A stretch of DNA of 64,000 nucleotides from Isochrysis galbana (Eukaryota > Haptophyta > Isochrysidales > Isochrysidaceae). This document shows, piece after piece, positions 52,106 through 63,107 of this stretch (positions are counted from its first letter, which is position 1; every line of letters begins with the position of its first letter). The notes beneath the pieces are model-generated. The model was not told where the DNA came from and did not search any database. It saw only the letters and a list, made by a program, of their open reading frames with translations. The stretch spans positions 3,177,070 to 3,241,069 of the forward strand of contig CM030934.1 in assembly GCA_018136815.1 (NCBI GenBank). The letters are read 5' to 3'. The translations under genes and the position numbers were made by a program.

Positions 52106-55100
52106 TCAGGAGAAGCGCGCATCGATCGCCCAGAACTTACCCTGCTTCTGGGCAACCTGGCGAAGGAGCTGCTTGAAGAGATGTGGCTCGGCGCACGCGC
52201 GGAAGCGGCCAACGAGTTGGTCTGTCGTCGCGCGTCCGCCGTGCGAGCGGAAGAAGCTGCGGATCTCTTGTAGAAGGCTCGCCGCCAGCGAGTCCGCCTC
52301 GCTGGCACTACCGCTCGCGCTAGGCGACTCGTTCGCGGCGAGCGGCGCGCCCTCTGGCGTTAGGCTCGCCTCCCGCTGCCTGACCCGCTGCAGCAGTGCC
52401 GACGAACCGATGGCGGCGCCACGGCCCGCACCCGCCGAGAAGAAGGAGCCACTCGCGCCTGCAGGCGCCGGGCCAGCGGCGCCTGCTCCCACGATTGTCT
52501 TGCTGAGCGCGGCGCCGAAGCGGTGCGCTGGTCCACCGGCGCCATCGTTGCGACCCGTCCACGTGGGCGTGCGAAGCCCGGCCGCCGAGCGCGCACAGTT
52601 CTCGGATGACTCTCGCAGCGCAGCAGCGGCACGCTCAGCAACGCGGCGGGCCTCGACCGACGCGATGCTCGATTCGCGCCCTTTTCCCGAGTCCACCTCG
52701 CGCTCGTGGTCGAGCGTACCCGAGAGGAGTTCTCCCCGCAGCAGCCCCTCGAGTAGCGACGTCTCCTCCAGCTTGCGCGTACCGGCCGGCCGATCCTCGG
52801 CGGGCGCGCCGGTGTTCCTACCGGACGTGGCAGCGCCCGAATCGGCGCGCGGGCGGCCACCCTCGGCCGCCATCGCCTCAATTGCCGCCTCGGCTGGCGC
52901 ATCGCCGCCACCTCCGGACCCGCCGCCACCGAGGTCGGCCGGTGGCGCGAGCAAGTCGCGGAGGTCTGACCGCTTCAGCGTCTTGTTCTTGACCGAGCCC
53001 TCGGTGAGCACGCGGTTGGAGAGGACCGTCTTAAAGATTTGCCGCTGGTAGACCTTCTCCTCAAGCGTGCCGCCTGTGACGAGCCGGAAGACGGCGACGG
53101 AGCGCGTTTGGCCGACCCGCCACGCACGCTCGCGCGCCTGTAGATCGTTGGCAGGATTCCAGTCAGGGTCGAGTAGCACGACGCGGTTGGCGCCGGTCAG
53201 GTTGATGCCGAGGCCGCCCGCGCGCGTCGTGAGCAAAAATAGGAAGATGGACGGATCCGCGTTGAAGCGATCTATGAGCGAGAGCCGGCTCGCGACACTT
53301 GTGTTCCCGTCGAGCCGAAGGAAGGCGTAGCGCTGCGACTCGACGTAGATTTGCACGATGTCGAGCATCTGGCGTGTCTGGCAGAAGAGGAGCGCGCGGT
53401 CGCCACGCGCGAGCCATGGCCGGAGCACCTGGTGCAGCACGCGAAGCTTGCCTGAGAGGCGCCAGTCGCCGTACCGGATTGCCGCCGACTTGGGCCCCGC
53501 CGCCGCGGCCGCGCCGGCCGCCTGCCGGTCGGCCGCATCCCAAGAGTACAGGTGCGGGTGATTGCAGATCTTGAGCAGAGTGGTGAGCGCCGAGAAGGCG
53601 TGGGCCGCCCCAGAGAGCACCTTCTCGACGTGTGGCGACTTGAGGTAGTCCTCATACGCATCGCGCTGCGTCTCGGTGAGCCGACAGAAGAGCACCTGGC
53701 GAAGGTGGGGGTGGTGGGTGGGGCGTGGGCGGGGTCGGGGGGAGAGGAGGAGGGCCAGGCTAAAATGCACGTTGCAGGCGGGGCGGTGGGCGCGCCCGCA
53801 CCTTCTCCGACTTGTCAGGCATCGCAAGGTCGACGTCGGCCTTCATCCGGCGAAGGAGGTATGGGCGGAGCAAGTCGCGCAACACCATCGAGCAGCGTGC
53901 CGCGGTCTGCACTTTGAACTCGGAGGCGTTGGCGTAGGTTCCCATCGCGATTGGGATGGCGAAGTGCTCTTCAAAGAGCGGCAGCGTGCCCAGCTTGCCC
54001 GGGAAGACAAAGTCGAAGAGCGACCACAGCTCGGTGAGCTTGTTTTGGATAGGCGCGCCCGAGAGGATGATGCGATGCGGCGTGTTGAACTGCTTGCACA
54101 CCTGCGGCACGTACAACGGTGACGTGAATGGGAGCCATCATCAGTCCGAGCAGGGCGGCAGCGCGGTGCGAGGAAGAGTACCGGTGCGCGCTAACGCGGC
54201 GGTGTGGCGCGCCTGCGTGATCTCGGCGTGCGGGTTGCGGATCTTGTGCCCCTCGTCGAGCACGACATACTGCCAAGGGCAGCCGAGCAGCTGGCCGGAG
54301 TGCGAGCGGACCATTTCATATGATGTGATGCAGACAGACGCGTCGCCGCGTGCAGTGAGCTCGCGGTTACAGATGGCGCGGAGCAGTGCGAGCCGGTTTC
54401 CCGGGTCGGCGCCTCCTTGCGAGTGGTGGAGCACCTCGACAGTCTCAATCTCGGGTGCCCATCGCTCGACCTCGCGCTTCCACTGGAGCAGCACTGTGGC
54501 GGGGCAGACAACGAGACATGGGCCCGCGCGGCGCGAGGCGTGGAGGCACGCCCAGAGCGCTATCATCTGCAGCGTCTTACCCAATCCCATCTCGTCGCCC
54601 AGGATGCCGCCCACCTCCTGCTGGTGCAGCTCCCACAGCCACTCCAAGCACGTGCGCTGATGGGGGAAGAGGCGCCGCCACAGCCGGCCGGGCACCGTCA
54701 GCCCGGGCACGCGCTCCTCGTCAGCGCCGTCGCTCTCCTCGCTGGCCGCTCTGGCGGCCTCCGGCTCGTCGTCCTCGAGGCCCACGGCGGAGGCGTGCCC
54801 AGGCGCGAGCTCGGCGACTTCCTCCTCTAGCTCTGTCTCGGAGCCGCCCTCATCGGCTACCCATGGGTCGATCTGGTGTTCGGCACCGCGCCTGGCCACA
54901 CGCAGCCGGCTCGACGCGCTTGTGCCTTCATCCGCACTGGAAGCCCTCCGCTGCTTAGCACGGGCGCCTTGCGCTTCGGAGGCGCTGCTCTTGCGTGTCA
55001 CACTGCGCCCATCGTCGTCGGACTCTGAGTCGACCCGCTCCGCGCGCATCCCTCGACTTGCTGCCTCGGGAGCGCGCAGCAGTCGCTTGCGAGCGCCGCG

Positions 55101-55853
55101 GGCCGGCCCTGAGGTAGGGTCTGGAGAGCGCGGGCGTGCGCCGATAGCACGCCGCTGCGCCACGCAAAGCCGCTCGCTGCGCTGCGAGGCAAGCGCCCTC
55201 GCGAGCGCCTCGTCGTCGAGCGGCAGAGGCTCCGCGGTCACACGAGAAGCGCGGCGCCCGTCCTCGTCGGCAACGCCGACGGACGAGGCGGACCCATCGT
55301 CTGAGGCCGTAGCAGCTTGCTTGGCAGAGGAGGCTGTGGCGCTAGCGTCAGCTGCCGCTCCAGCGATCGGCCCCGGTCTAGCCGTGCGAGCCCCGCCCTC
55401 GATCAAGGCAGCAGCAGCCGCCCGCCTCTCGCCTCTCAGCGCCTCAAGCGCCGTGGAGAGGTCCTCCCCGCCCGCGAGCGAGCCAGCTGCCCTGCCTTTG
55501 CCCCTCGCTACCCTCTCCGCCGCACCACCCTCCGCATCCGCAGGCGGATCCATCGCCCTGCGCGCGCTCCTCTGCGCGGCGAGGCCGAAGGTGAGGGAGC
55601 CAGCTGCTCCTTCCCCACCGCCCACAGCGGCTTCTCCTCGCCGTGCCGCCCCGCCCGCCGCCGCTCTCTCGCTAATCAGAGCGACGACCTCGCTCTCGTC
55701 GTAGATCTGTAGCTGCTCCTCCTCCTCCTCCTCCTCAACGAGAGATCCATCAGCCCAGAGGAGCGAGGGGCCAACAGCAGATGCAGGCTCCCCATCAGAG
55801 CCGCCGAGCGAGGGAGCGGGGAAGCTATCGAGGCTGCTCGCGCTCGACGCCAT
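52106..55853 (-). CDS. ERCC6: CSB/ERCC6/Rad26-type SNF2 chromatin-remodelling ATPase
   Basis: Exons 55853-54213, 54101-53802 and 53695-52106 give 1,176 residues. After an acidic, Ala/Ser-rich N-terminus the SNF2 motor begins: [39 protein letters not shown] (Walker A), [35 protein letters not shown] (motif II) and [20 protein letters not shown]. The helicase C lobe follows: [54 protein letters not shown]. The C-terminus ends in a probable winged-helix ([20 protein letters not shown]). [19 protein letters not shown] and [18 protein letters not shown] are typical of CSB rather than other SNF2 groups. Predicted role: nuclear transcription-coupled nucleotide excision repair. Intron 1 (111 bp) is GC-AG; intron 2 (106 bp) is GT-AG. 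Confidence 0.93.
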
Positions 55854-56345
55854 CGGTGAGGCGCGACGGGAACCCTCAGCGGAGCGGCGACGCCTACCCC
55901 TCCCCACACACCACCACACCCTTCCTCCCTCCTCTCTCCCTCCCTCTCTCTCTCTCCCACCCTCCCTTCCCCCCTCTCGCCACCCACCCACCCTCTCCCT
56001 TCCCCCTTCCCCACGTGCGTGCTTCCCGGGAAGAAGAAGCTTCTGAGAAGAGAGAAGGAGGAGGAGGAGACTTTATACTCGGTACAAAGAGAGAGACAAA
56101 AATAGTCCTCGTGTGACAATAGCTCGGAGCTTCCTTGTCTCCAACAGTGCACAGTGCTGTTGGTGGCACTTGTTGTTTGGCCCAGCCTTTGTCGGGCCCA
56201 CTGCCCAGCGACTGTGAGAAGAGCAGTGTAGATCAGAGTTACCAGTGGAGGCTAGCTAGCGCAACGAGTGCATGACGGTGAGCACGTTACACCTTATTAC
56301 CGCTACACTCCGGAGTCCGGAGCTCCGGAGTTGAACCACTCCTAA
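55854..56345. other. CSB upstream region with polypyrimidine tract
   Basis: CT-rich on the plus strand (55910-56005), so a purine tract on the CSB coding strand, ending about 55 bp before the start codon. No other gene seen. A CCGGAGTCCGGAGCTCCGGAG repeat-like phrase sits at 56310-56330. Confidence 0.5.
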
Positions 56346-56757
56346 GAGGGTGCAACCTCAAGTTTGGGTGTTTTTCGGCAACTACCCCCATATGGACGCT
56401 TTAAGTTCTACTTGCAGGACCCCCACATTATAGTACAAAAGTGCGGGTCTCAGGTATGGTAAGTGCAACCACAGGTTTGGTTGTTTTTTCGGCAACTACC
56501 CCCGTGTGGACGGTATAAGTTCGACCCCCTCATTAAGGTACAAAAGTACAGGGCTATGCGATTTGACCGCAAAAAAAAGGGACATCGCAGTCAGGCCCGC
56601 CCTTCCACCGCGCCCTCGCTCCTCTCCAACCAAACCAAAGCAGGTGGTTGCACCCCACCCCACCGTACGAAGGCGCGCAGGCGTCCCATAGGCGGGAGGA
56701 GAGGCGTCCCACAGAGGCGGGCGGGCGGGGAGGCGCGCCAACGTCTCCTGACCGGGG
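56346..56757 (+). repeat. Two adjacent right-end repeats of the AGAGGGTGCAAC family
   Basis: The first copy (56346-56460) begins AGAGGGTGCAACCTCAAGTT after CCTA. The second (56461-56757) begins GTGCAACCACAGGTTTGGTT and runs on through GACATCGCAG, GGTGGTTGCACCCCACCCCA and GGCGCGCCAACGTCTCCTGA, matching the complement of 15598-15890. Tandem arrangement suggests nested or repeated insertion. Confidence 0.75.
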
Positions 56758-57059
56758 GGGCCCACGCGTTCGCGCCCAGCGTTGATCCGAAATCTTGAGA
56801 GCTGGTGTGTGGGGTGTTCACCTCTCACCTCCGCCTTCACCGCAAAGGCGTGCGCCGAGGCCGCTGGGCCATGAATTTGGCTCCTAGGGCGGAACTTTTT
56901 CATGTGATGAGTTGTTGTGGGTCGCCCTATGCAAGCTGAGTGAGGGGCCGAGAAAGCGCCAGCGGCGCGCGCAGTCGCGTTCGAAAGTTGGGCACTCCGG
57001 CCCTTTCGCCTTTCGGCCCGTAGCCTTGGTCTTGGTCTTGTTGTCGGTGTTGCCATTGC

Positions 57060-57300
57060 CATTGCCAACCTACTTTTATTAGTGGGGATCAATGGGGGCC
57101 TCGCGCCCCCTCTCTCCATCCATCGCGGACACCCCCCGGGACCCGGGGTGGGCCCGTACAATCACAATCAACCTCAGCCCCTGCTTTCTGGCAGGGGCTG
57201 GGCATTCAACAATCTGACCCAGACCCCAAGTGGGCGCGGGTCGTGAGCCGCACTCCCACGCCCGCGTTGGGCCTGCCCTCGAGCTGACTCCCCCCCCTTC
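57060..57300 (-). repeat. GC-rich repeat family G copy, inverted
   Basis: The complement gives the diagnostic end GATGGATGGAGAGAGGGGGC, GCGAGGCCCCCATTGATCCC and AAAAGTAGGTTG. It shares the CAGCCCCTGC/GCAGGGGCTG phrase with 21700-21720. Confidence 0.65.
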
Positions 57301-57377
57301 CTTGGTCCCCAGCCACATCTACGAACCGGAGTGTCCCCAGGCCCACGTACTCCAGCGATCTAACTATCTCACATTGA

Positions 57378-57465
57378 AATGGGGGAACGCGGAACGCGTA
57401 CGAAGGGCGAAGGGCCAGCCGGAATGGCCTACCCGTTACTGCAGGAGTGGGGTGAGAAGCAAAGA
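57378..57465 (+). mobile_element. Relic of LINE ORF2 (KWGNA region)
   Basis: Across two frames it reads LKWGNA and then EGPAGMAYPLLQEW, matching LKWGNAYDGPADLAYPLPQE at 27739-27969 with a frameshift between. Too short to define element limits. Confidence 0.4.
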
Positions 57466-57646
57466 AGTCGCCGCCGACCGTATGAACAACGTCTTGGTCT
57501 TGTGCTGACATACATTTCGCGCTCTTCTCTTCTCTTGTTCTTGTTTGTTACCCAAAAGCCGCACGCACGGCGACAAACAAGCGAACCTTTCTCTCCCCAC
57601 ACAGCACAGCTCCAGATTGTCACTGCCTTTTGTGCCCGCAAAACAC

Positions 57647-58027
57647 CTGACCCCCTCGTTGGGGGTGGCATATATATAATAGCCGAGAGACCCGACTCAG
57701 AACATAACTGAGACGAGCACCACCGCGGCTAGACAAGTACCCATAGAAACAAACAATCGACCACCACGTGCGAGAGAGACGTAATAGTCCGCCCACCAGA
57801 CACACGACCACACTAGACCAATAACAGGCCTGACCGGAACCCGCGCTCTGAACCAGACTCGTGGTAGCGCACCCGAGCCGAACCCCGGATACCGAAGACA
57901 AAGGAATGAAGGGGGGAAGGGGAGGAGGTGGAGGAAAGGGAAGTTAAGGGCGGTGTCAGAAGGGATGGGGAAGTACCCTAATATAGTACTACTAGGTGTG
58001 TAGCCCAGAATCTTCAGATTTTTTTTT
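57647..58027 (+). mobile_element. 5'-truncated retroelement with 15-bp target duplication
   Basis: GTGCCCGCAAAACAC at 57632-57646 and GTGCCCGCGAAACAC at 58028-58042 flank a 381-bp insert ending GTGTGTAGCCCAGAATCTTC, AGA and a T-run. The insert has no coding frame of note and looks like a 3' untranslated region; the same terminus is seen at 44905-45003 and 43690-43762. Confidence 0.75.
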
Positions 58028-58042
58028 GTGCCCGCGAAACAC

Positions 58043-58399
58043 ACCCAGACGTAGACGAGGCGCAAAACGACAAGTGCGAAGACAAGGGCTGAGGGGAGAG
58101 AAGAATGCATTCCGCTACTTGCGCACTCTTGCACGCAACGACGAGCCCGCATAGGAGCGGAGGCGTCTAGTCATGCTTGCGGCATCTTATAATGCGTGCG
58201 TGCATTCGAGTTTGAACATGGGCAAGGAGGGGCACAGCGATGAAGGCCGGAGCGTACTGGCTAAACCTTCTATGCTCGAGCTCAAGCATGTGCCAAACTG
58301 AAGGCCATTACCATACCCTCTATACACCACTTTAGGATCTCGACGTTGCAAGGTGCTCATTGAATGCCTGTCGTGTCCCAGGCTCACATCGTTGACGAG
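58043..58399. other. No gene recognised
   Basis: Short intergenic segment; 3' flank of the minus-strand orphan gene. Confidence 0.4.
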
Positions 58400-59146
58400 T
58401 CAGGCCTTGGCGTCGGCCTCCTTTCCCGTGCCTTTCTCTTCCGTTTCCTCCTCGGCCTCTTCCCCCCCAAGAAACGCCTTGAGCTCGTCCCACAACTTTT
58501 GTCTGGCCTCACCCTGCGCCACGTGATGGGCATTGCAACGGCCGGTGAATGCGGCACACGGCTACGTCATTTGATTGAGCAGGATGGTATGATTGTTCAG
58601 TTGCTCGGCCAAAGGACCCAGCGCGCACCTCCAACGCGCCAACAAGCTTTGCTGAATACTCCTTGCCGTCGCTCGCAAACCAGAGGCGCACGACGCAATC
58701 ATCTCCCTCGGGCAACGGCAGTGCATGTTTGTCCTCGATGTATATTGGCGGGCCCTTGCCTACCAGACGGCACGAATGGAACTCTGAGAGCGCACGGCAT
58801 GCACGCAACCCCCACCCAGCGTGTCGCTTCGCTCGCGAGCGGGCGCACCAATGCGCCGTCTGAGGTCTGCAGCACAGTCGGCCTTCCGCACTCCCGCCAC
58901 ATACTCCTCAAACTGCTTCGCGAGGAGCCTGCGGACCACGGGTTCAGAGAAGAGGCAGGCCGACCAGCGGAGCGAGGGAGACGACTGGAACTCGACGTAG
59001 TTCTCCTCCGTCAGCTCCTCCATCGTGGCGAGGCACTCGGAGTCTGGCAGCGGAGCACCGTGTGCGGCGCCAGAGGGAGGGAGCTCGACGGGGCCTTCCT
59101 CGCTCACCGCGAGGTTGCTCACGGCGGCAGTCACCGCGTCCTCCAT
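58400..59146 (-). CDS. Small acidic protein of unknown function, three exons
   Basis: Exons 59146-58816, 58759-58629 and 58513-58400 join in phase into 191 residues. Introns are 56 and 115 bp with GT-AG borders (CTGG|GTGGGG, GGTAG|GCAAGG; TTGGAG|GTGCGC, GGCGCAG|GGTGAG). The middle is well ordered: ENYVEFQSSPSLRWSACLFS, EPVVRRLLAKQFEEYVAG, LGKGPPIYIEDKHALPLPEG, DDCVVRLWFASDGKEYSAKL, GEARQKLWDELKAFLGG, followed by an acidic Glu/Lys tail. The alternating pattern suggests a compact alpha/beta domain, but I do not recognise the family. Upstream on the coding strand is a pyrimidine tract (59160-59260). Start Met is the first in frame after that tract. Confidence 0.65.
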
Positions 59147-59447
59147 GCCGACAAAGCGTGCTAGGCAGGCAGGGGAAGAGGAGGAGAGAGGAGAGAGAGG
59201 AGAAAGGAGAGAGGAAGGGGAGAGGAAGAGGGGGAGATCGAGGAGGAGTCAAGAGAGAGGATGGTGGGGTGCACTCTATCTTTATGTTCTTTAACCCTAG
59301 AATAGCTATGTGCCTTGAAAGCACTTTTCTATTTCTATGCTCGTGAACGTGAAGTGTGCAGGGGAGGCCGGTGCCACTATTTTTTTGGCTGGGAGGCTAG
59401 CACATAAGCAGATGGGAACCCCCTAGACAGCCTAGGATATGAAAAAA

Positions 59448-59740
59448 AACCATTAACATGATCGTCTCGCGCGTGGCCGTGTGCTTCTGCTATGCTACAT
59501 GCTACCACGCCTCCATTCCCATTCCTTCATTCCTCATTCCTTCCTTTCTCCTGCTTTCCCTTTCCCCTTTCCCCATTCAAGAAAAAAAAACCTTTTAATA
59601 GTCTCGCCCCGCGCGTGGCCTTGGGATCAGCTACAGTAGCCACGCCCATTTCCCTTCCTCTCCCTCACTTCCCGCCTTGCGGCATCTCCCCTTGTGCTCT
59701 ATGTCTACGTAGGGGCCCAGGTCGTGGGAGGGGCTGAGTT
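59448..59740 (+). repeat. Two copies of the AAAACCTTTTAATA repeat
   Basis: First copy from 59448 (AAAAACCATTAACATGATCG, TCTCGCGCGTGGCC), second from 59583 (AAAAAAACCTTTTAATAGTC, TCGCCCCGCGCGTGGCC) ending near GGGGCCCAGGTCGTGGG. Related to 21834-21975. Confidence 0.55.
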
Positions 59741-60125
59741 GGACGGGGTGCACCGGCCCCCAGTGGAGTGTTCTCGCCTTCCTCCTGTGCCTCTGAGTGG
59801 CCCGTTTCTTCCATGTGCTGGCGTGCGTGTCACGACGTTAATATTTTGTCGCTCGTTATCGGCGTTCTTCGCTGAGGCTGAGGGATTTCCCCACTCGAGA
59901 AAAACTATTGTTATTGTTATAGTTTATAGTTTGACCTATGCCTATGGCCTATGGATAGGGCGGTCATACGGTCATACGTCATACGCTCAACAAAAAAAGT
60001 GTCGAAATTTCAACGAGCTCCATAGGCCACAAAACTTTCAGCTAAGGCTAGTATAGTGATAGTGATGGGGAGTACATAGTACTACATATCCGAAGTCTTG
60101 TTGGTCCTAGTCCTAGGTGCTAGGT

Positions 60126-60215
60126 GAGTGAGAAGGTGCAACTCGAAGTTCCCTTTTTTGTCACACCCCTCCCGTCTGTTTAGGTACACAATTTTTATTG
60201 ACTCCTGCTAACTTG
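60126..60215 (+). repeat. Left-end repeat of the AGAGGGTGCAAC family
   Basis: AGAAGGTGCAACTCGAAGTT, CCCTTTTTTGTCACACCCCT and CCCGTCTGTTTAGGTACACA parallel the left terminus of the element at 13871-13960. A partial right-end phrase (TACTTTTGTACTTTAACGAG, 60417-60436) lies nearby. Confidence 0.6.
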
Positions 60216-60560
60216 GACACTATTTCCACGTACCACGTACTCCGTACTCCGTTTGACCACCTTGTTTGCGCCACGAAGTCTGCGGGAGATGCAAACAAGC
60301 CGCAAGCCGCAAGGCGGGAGGTGGTTGTTCTCCGTTCTCCGACTCTTTCTGTGTTGATGATTGCGCTAGTCGGCGTTTGTTGCAGGTGGGGGTAGGCGTG
60401 TCGCCTCGTGATCCTATACTTTTGTACTTTAACGAGGGGGTGTCGAACTTATACCGTCTGGTGTGCCTTGGGCGTGCACGGCCGATGTGGCTCTGAAAAG
60501 GTTTTGGAGCGAGGAGGTGATGCCAACACGACGAACACTCGGTGGTGAGCGGGATGCAAA

Positions 60561-60776
60561 ATGACCATCTTCATCTTCTTCGAGGCCGGCTTGAAAGGCA
60601 AAAGCGCGACCATCAATGGCCCGTCGATGCTCAGCTCAGAAGACGTGCGATGGGAAGACGTCGACCTACAGGCCATCGGGTGGACTCAACCAGTGCGCTC
60701 CTTGAAAATCGAGTGTCGTCCGGACTCAGCAGCGGCCAAACGAGATAACAAATTTCAATCTGAAGTAACTAAATAA
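60561..60776 (+). CDS. Unassigned small ORF, 71 codons
   Basis: ATG to TAA with a hydrophobic start (MTIFIFFEAGLKGKSATING) and DVRWEDVDLQAIGWTQPV. The frame has protein-like texture but no recognised family, and it is surrounded by repeats, so it may be a captured exon or chance. Confidence 0.2.
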   Translation: MTIFIFFEAGLKGKSATINGPSMLSSEDVRWEDVDLQAIGWTQPVRSLKIECRPDSAAAKRDNKFQSEVTK

Positions 60777-60943
60777 AGTATTCGCAAAGGCGGCCGCATT
60801 TTTGGTCGGAGGTGCGTTGAGCACACATAGGGCCTTGGCGATCGAGTCGTGGCTGCACTTGAAGAGGAGGTCCGTCTCTCGTGCAAGGCAGGCGCGAGCA
60901 TGATCGATGTCGCCCGCAGCTTCCTGATGGCCAACCGAGAATA

Positions 60944-61772
60944 GCTACGGCGAATCGTTTTGCTGACGATCCAACATGTCGCTTTTGCGGCATAGCACCC
61001 GAGAGTTCCACGCATTTAGCCTCCTGTATCGCGACGGAGCCCGTTTTCGAATTCATAGAGGGACTTTTAGGGATTAACCTTAGGCCGGGATCTGAAGTAG
61101 CCCAGCGTCTTTTCTGCTATCAAGTGGATAGACCGCATCCCTCCTCGGGATACTTAGGTATCCTGGCATGGAGGTATATCCTAACGGACTTCTATAACAT
61201 ACAATACGGTAACGCGGACGGGAGGTCCGCTAAGTCGATCTTAAGAGCGATCCTTGCGAGATACCACTTACTAGTAACGGCGAAAGTCGGATTCTTTCAG
61301 CGACTAAAGAAATAACGAGAAAATATGGGGCTACACGCCCCGAGCAACAAACATATTAAGAAAATGATAAGCCCTCTCTACGCGGTGGATAAAGACTTCA
61401 ACCTAGAAATATCGGAAGACCTCCGGCAGGCGGCGGGAGGTCTGGATATGCGCAACATCGCCTAGAGTAGTTTAACCTCTCTTAATAGAGACCCCAGCGG
61501 ACAGCAAGAGGGACGCTAGGGGATATAAGAGAAGGAAATTCAAGCCGAGCCGGAGCAAAGGAGAAGCCATAGTCTCCCGCCCCCTTCTCTCCAACCCCTG
61601 GCCGAAGCAGCGCGCGCGGTCTCCCCGGAACCAGCTTCTCCGCTAAAGAGGGAACTGGGGAAGGGGAAGGGGGTTGTTAGGGGTTAAGGGTGGGCGGTAG
61701 GGAGGTCCACAAGCACACTGCCTCATGTCGCACACGTAGCGGAGATTTTTAAGAAGATTTTTTTTTTTCATA
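60944..61772 (+). mobile_element. 5'-truncated LINE (ORF2 C-terminus and 3' UTR)
   Basis: Opens with ANRFADDPTCRFCGIAPESS and THLASC (C-x2-C-x8-H-x3-C), then EFIEGLLGINLRPGSE and a DRPHPSSGYLGILAWRYILT block. TAA at 61313-61315 stands where the copy at 40030-40371 has CAA; the frame then continues to GLDMRNIA and TAG at 61463-61465. The 300-bp 3' tail ends TTTTTAAGAAGA plus T-run at 61772. Tail sequence is shared with 39735-40027 (-), 46515-46676 and 62830-63107. Confidence 0.8.
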
Positions 61773-62050
61773 AAGTTCATACAAGGAATCTTTGCGCTGC
61801 ATAAGGCACTGTGCGCCTGTGACCTGGTTTCGCAGTTGTTTAGTGGCAAATTCTAGCATTTGTTTTGCCGAATTCAGTTGCAGAACTACGTGAAGTTCAT
61901 CGACTGGCGTTTTCGCAATTGTGTAATACATATCAGCCGACAATGAGCTTAAATTACTCGCAATTCTAATTGCCAGTGTCCACTCGTTGGCGCCAATGGC
62001 ATCATTGCATTTTTATAAAGTTCAAACAAGAAGTCTTTAGGCATCATCAT
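61773..62050 (-). other. AT-rich captured coding fragment, origin unknown
   Basis: The minus-strand frame reads GANEWTLAIRIASNLSSLSA, DMYYTIAKTPVDELHVVLQL, NSAKQMLEFATKQLRNQ and KDSLYELYEK, with no stop over about 100 codons. AT content is far above host genes. Its two ends carry related phrases (CTTTATAAAAATGC / CTTTATGAAAAA), as if from a repeated unit. It could derive from a virus or organelle-like donor; I cannot name the family. Confidence 0.35.
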
Positions 62051-62114
62051 CTGATATGTCACCGGTGACATGTGGAATACTTACTACATACTGGTACAAA
62101 AAAAAGATTACTGG

Positions 62115-62252
62115 CTGCGATGTCCCCTTTTCTGCGGTCAAACCGCATACTGCAAGTCTGTACCTGAATAAGGGGGTCCTTCAAGTAGAACTTATACCGT
62201 CCACACGGGGGGCACTTGCCAAAAAAACAACCAAACCTGAGGTTGCACCCTC
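62115..62252 (-). repeat. Right-end repeat of the AGAGGGTGCAAC family
   Basis: Same layout as 15745-15896: GCTGCGATGTCCCCTTTTCT, GGTCAAA, AAGGGGGTCCTT, AAGTAGAACTTATACCGTCC, and the terminus TGAGGTTGCACCCTCT. Confidence 0.75.
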
Positions 62253-62289
62253 TAGTCTCGAAGCTCCGCCGCATTGCACACATTGCACG

Positions 62290-63107
62290 CCGAATTTGTT
62301 TGGTTGTCGCAGAGGTTGTTGGGCTGGCTCCTTCAGTTTGAGTCCATGCGTGGCTTCTGCATACGACTTGGGCGCATGGGCATGGGTTGTTGGTTGGTTG
62401 GAGGGAGCAAAGGCTCCAAGGATTGATTGTTGTGTCAAGTGCCCGCCCCCGAGGGGTGCACTGCTGGTAGGAGTTACCGCCATGGGGGTGGCAGCAATGC
62501 TGCCACCCACCATGGGGAGTCCTTGATTGGGTGGCGAGACGGTGGAGCTGGGCGGCTGAGCCAGTTGCTGGCTCTGTTGCTCTGCAGGGAACAGGGCACG
62601 GCCTGTTCCCTGCTTCTGGGGCTGATGGGGAGGCGAGGGTGGCGGAGCCATGTCGACGTCGGTGTCTGGTGGGGCAGAGGCCTGCGAGCGCTTCGGCTCT
62701 GGCGGCTTGGGGCGGCCCCGTTGGGGCGTCGTGGCGGCAGGGGGCTGGGAGAGGAGAGCGGTCGGTGCGCGCTCCATCGCTGAAACTATAACGATAATTT
62801 TTGAGTCAACCAAGTATAAACTTAGTTGACAGCAAGAGAGATTCTATGAGGTATACGAGAAGGTGATACAAGCCGAGCCAGAGCAAAGGAGAAACCATAG
62901 TCTCCCGCCCGCTTCCCTCCAACTCCTGGCCGAAGCAGCGCGCGCGGCCTCCCCGGTCCCCGGAACCAGCTTCTCCGCTACAGAGGGAACTGGGGAAGGG
63001 GAAGGGGGAAGGGGGTTGTTAGGGGTTAAGGTTGGGTAGTAGGGAGGTCCACGAGCACACTGCCTCATGCCGCACACGTAGCGGAGATTTTTAAGAAGAT
63101 TTTTTTA
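62290..63107 (+). mobile_element. LINE copy with 5' inversion (twin-priming structure)
   Basis: From about 62290 to 62815 the sequence is the minus-strand image of a LINE 5' end: ORF1 start MERAPTALLSQPPAATTPQR (ATG at 62776) and its 5' UTR ending at GTCAACTAAG. At 62816 it switches to the plus-strand LINE 3' tail (GACAGCAAGAG..., GGAACCAGCTTCTCCGCTAC, AAGAAGATTTTTTT). The RNA 5' end abuts the forward 3' segment, as expected from twin priming. The left limit and any target duplication are not resolved. Confidence 0.75.
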
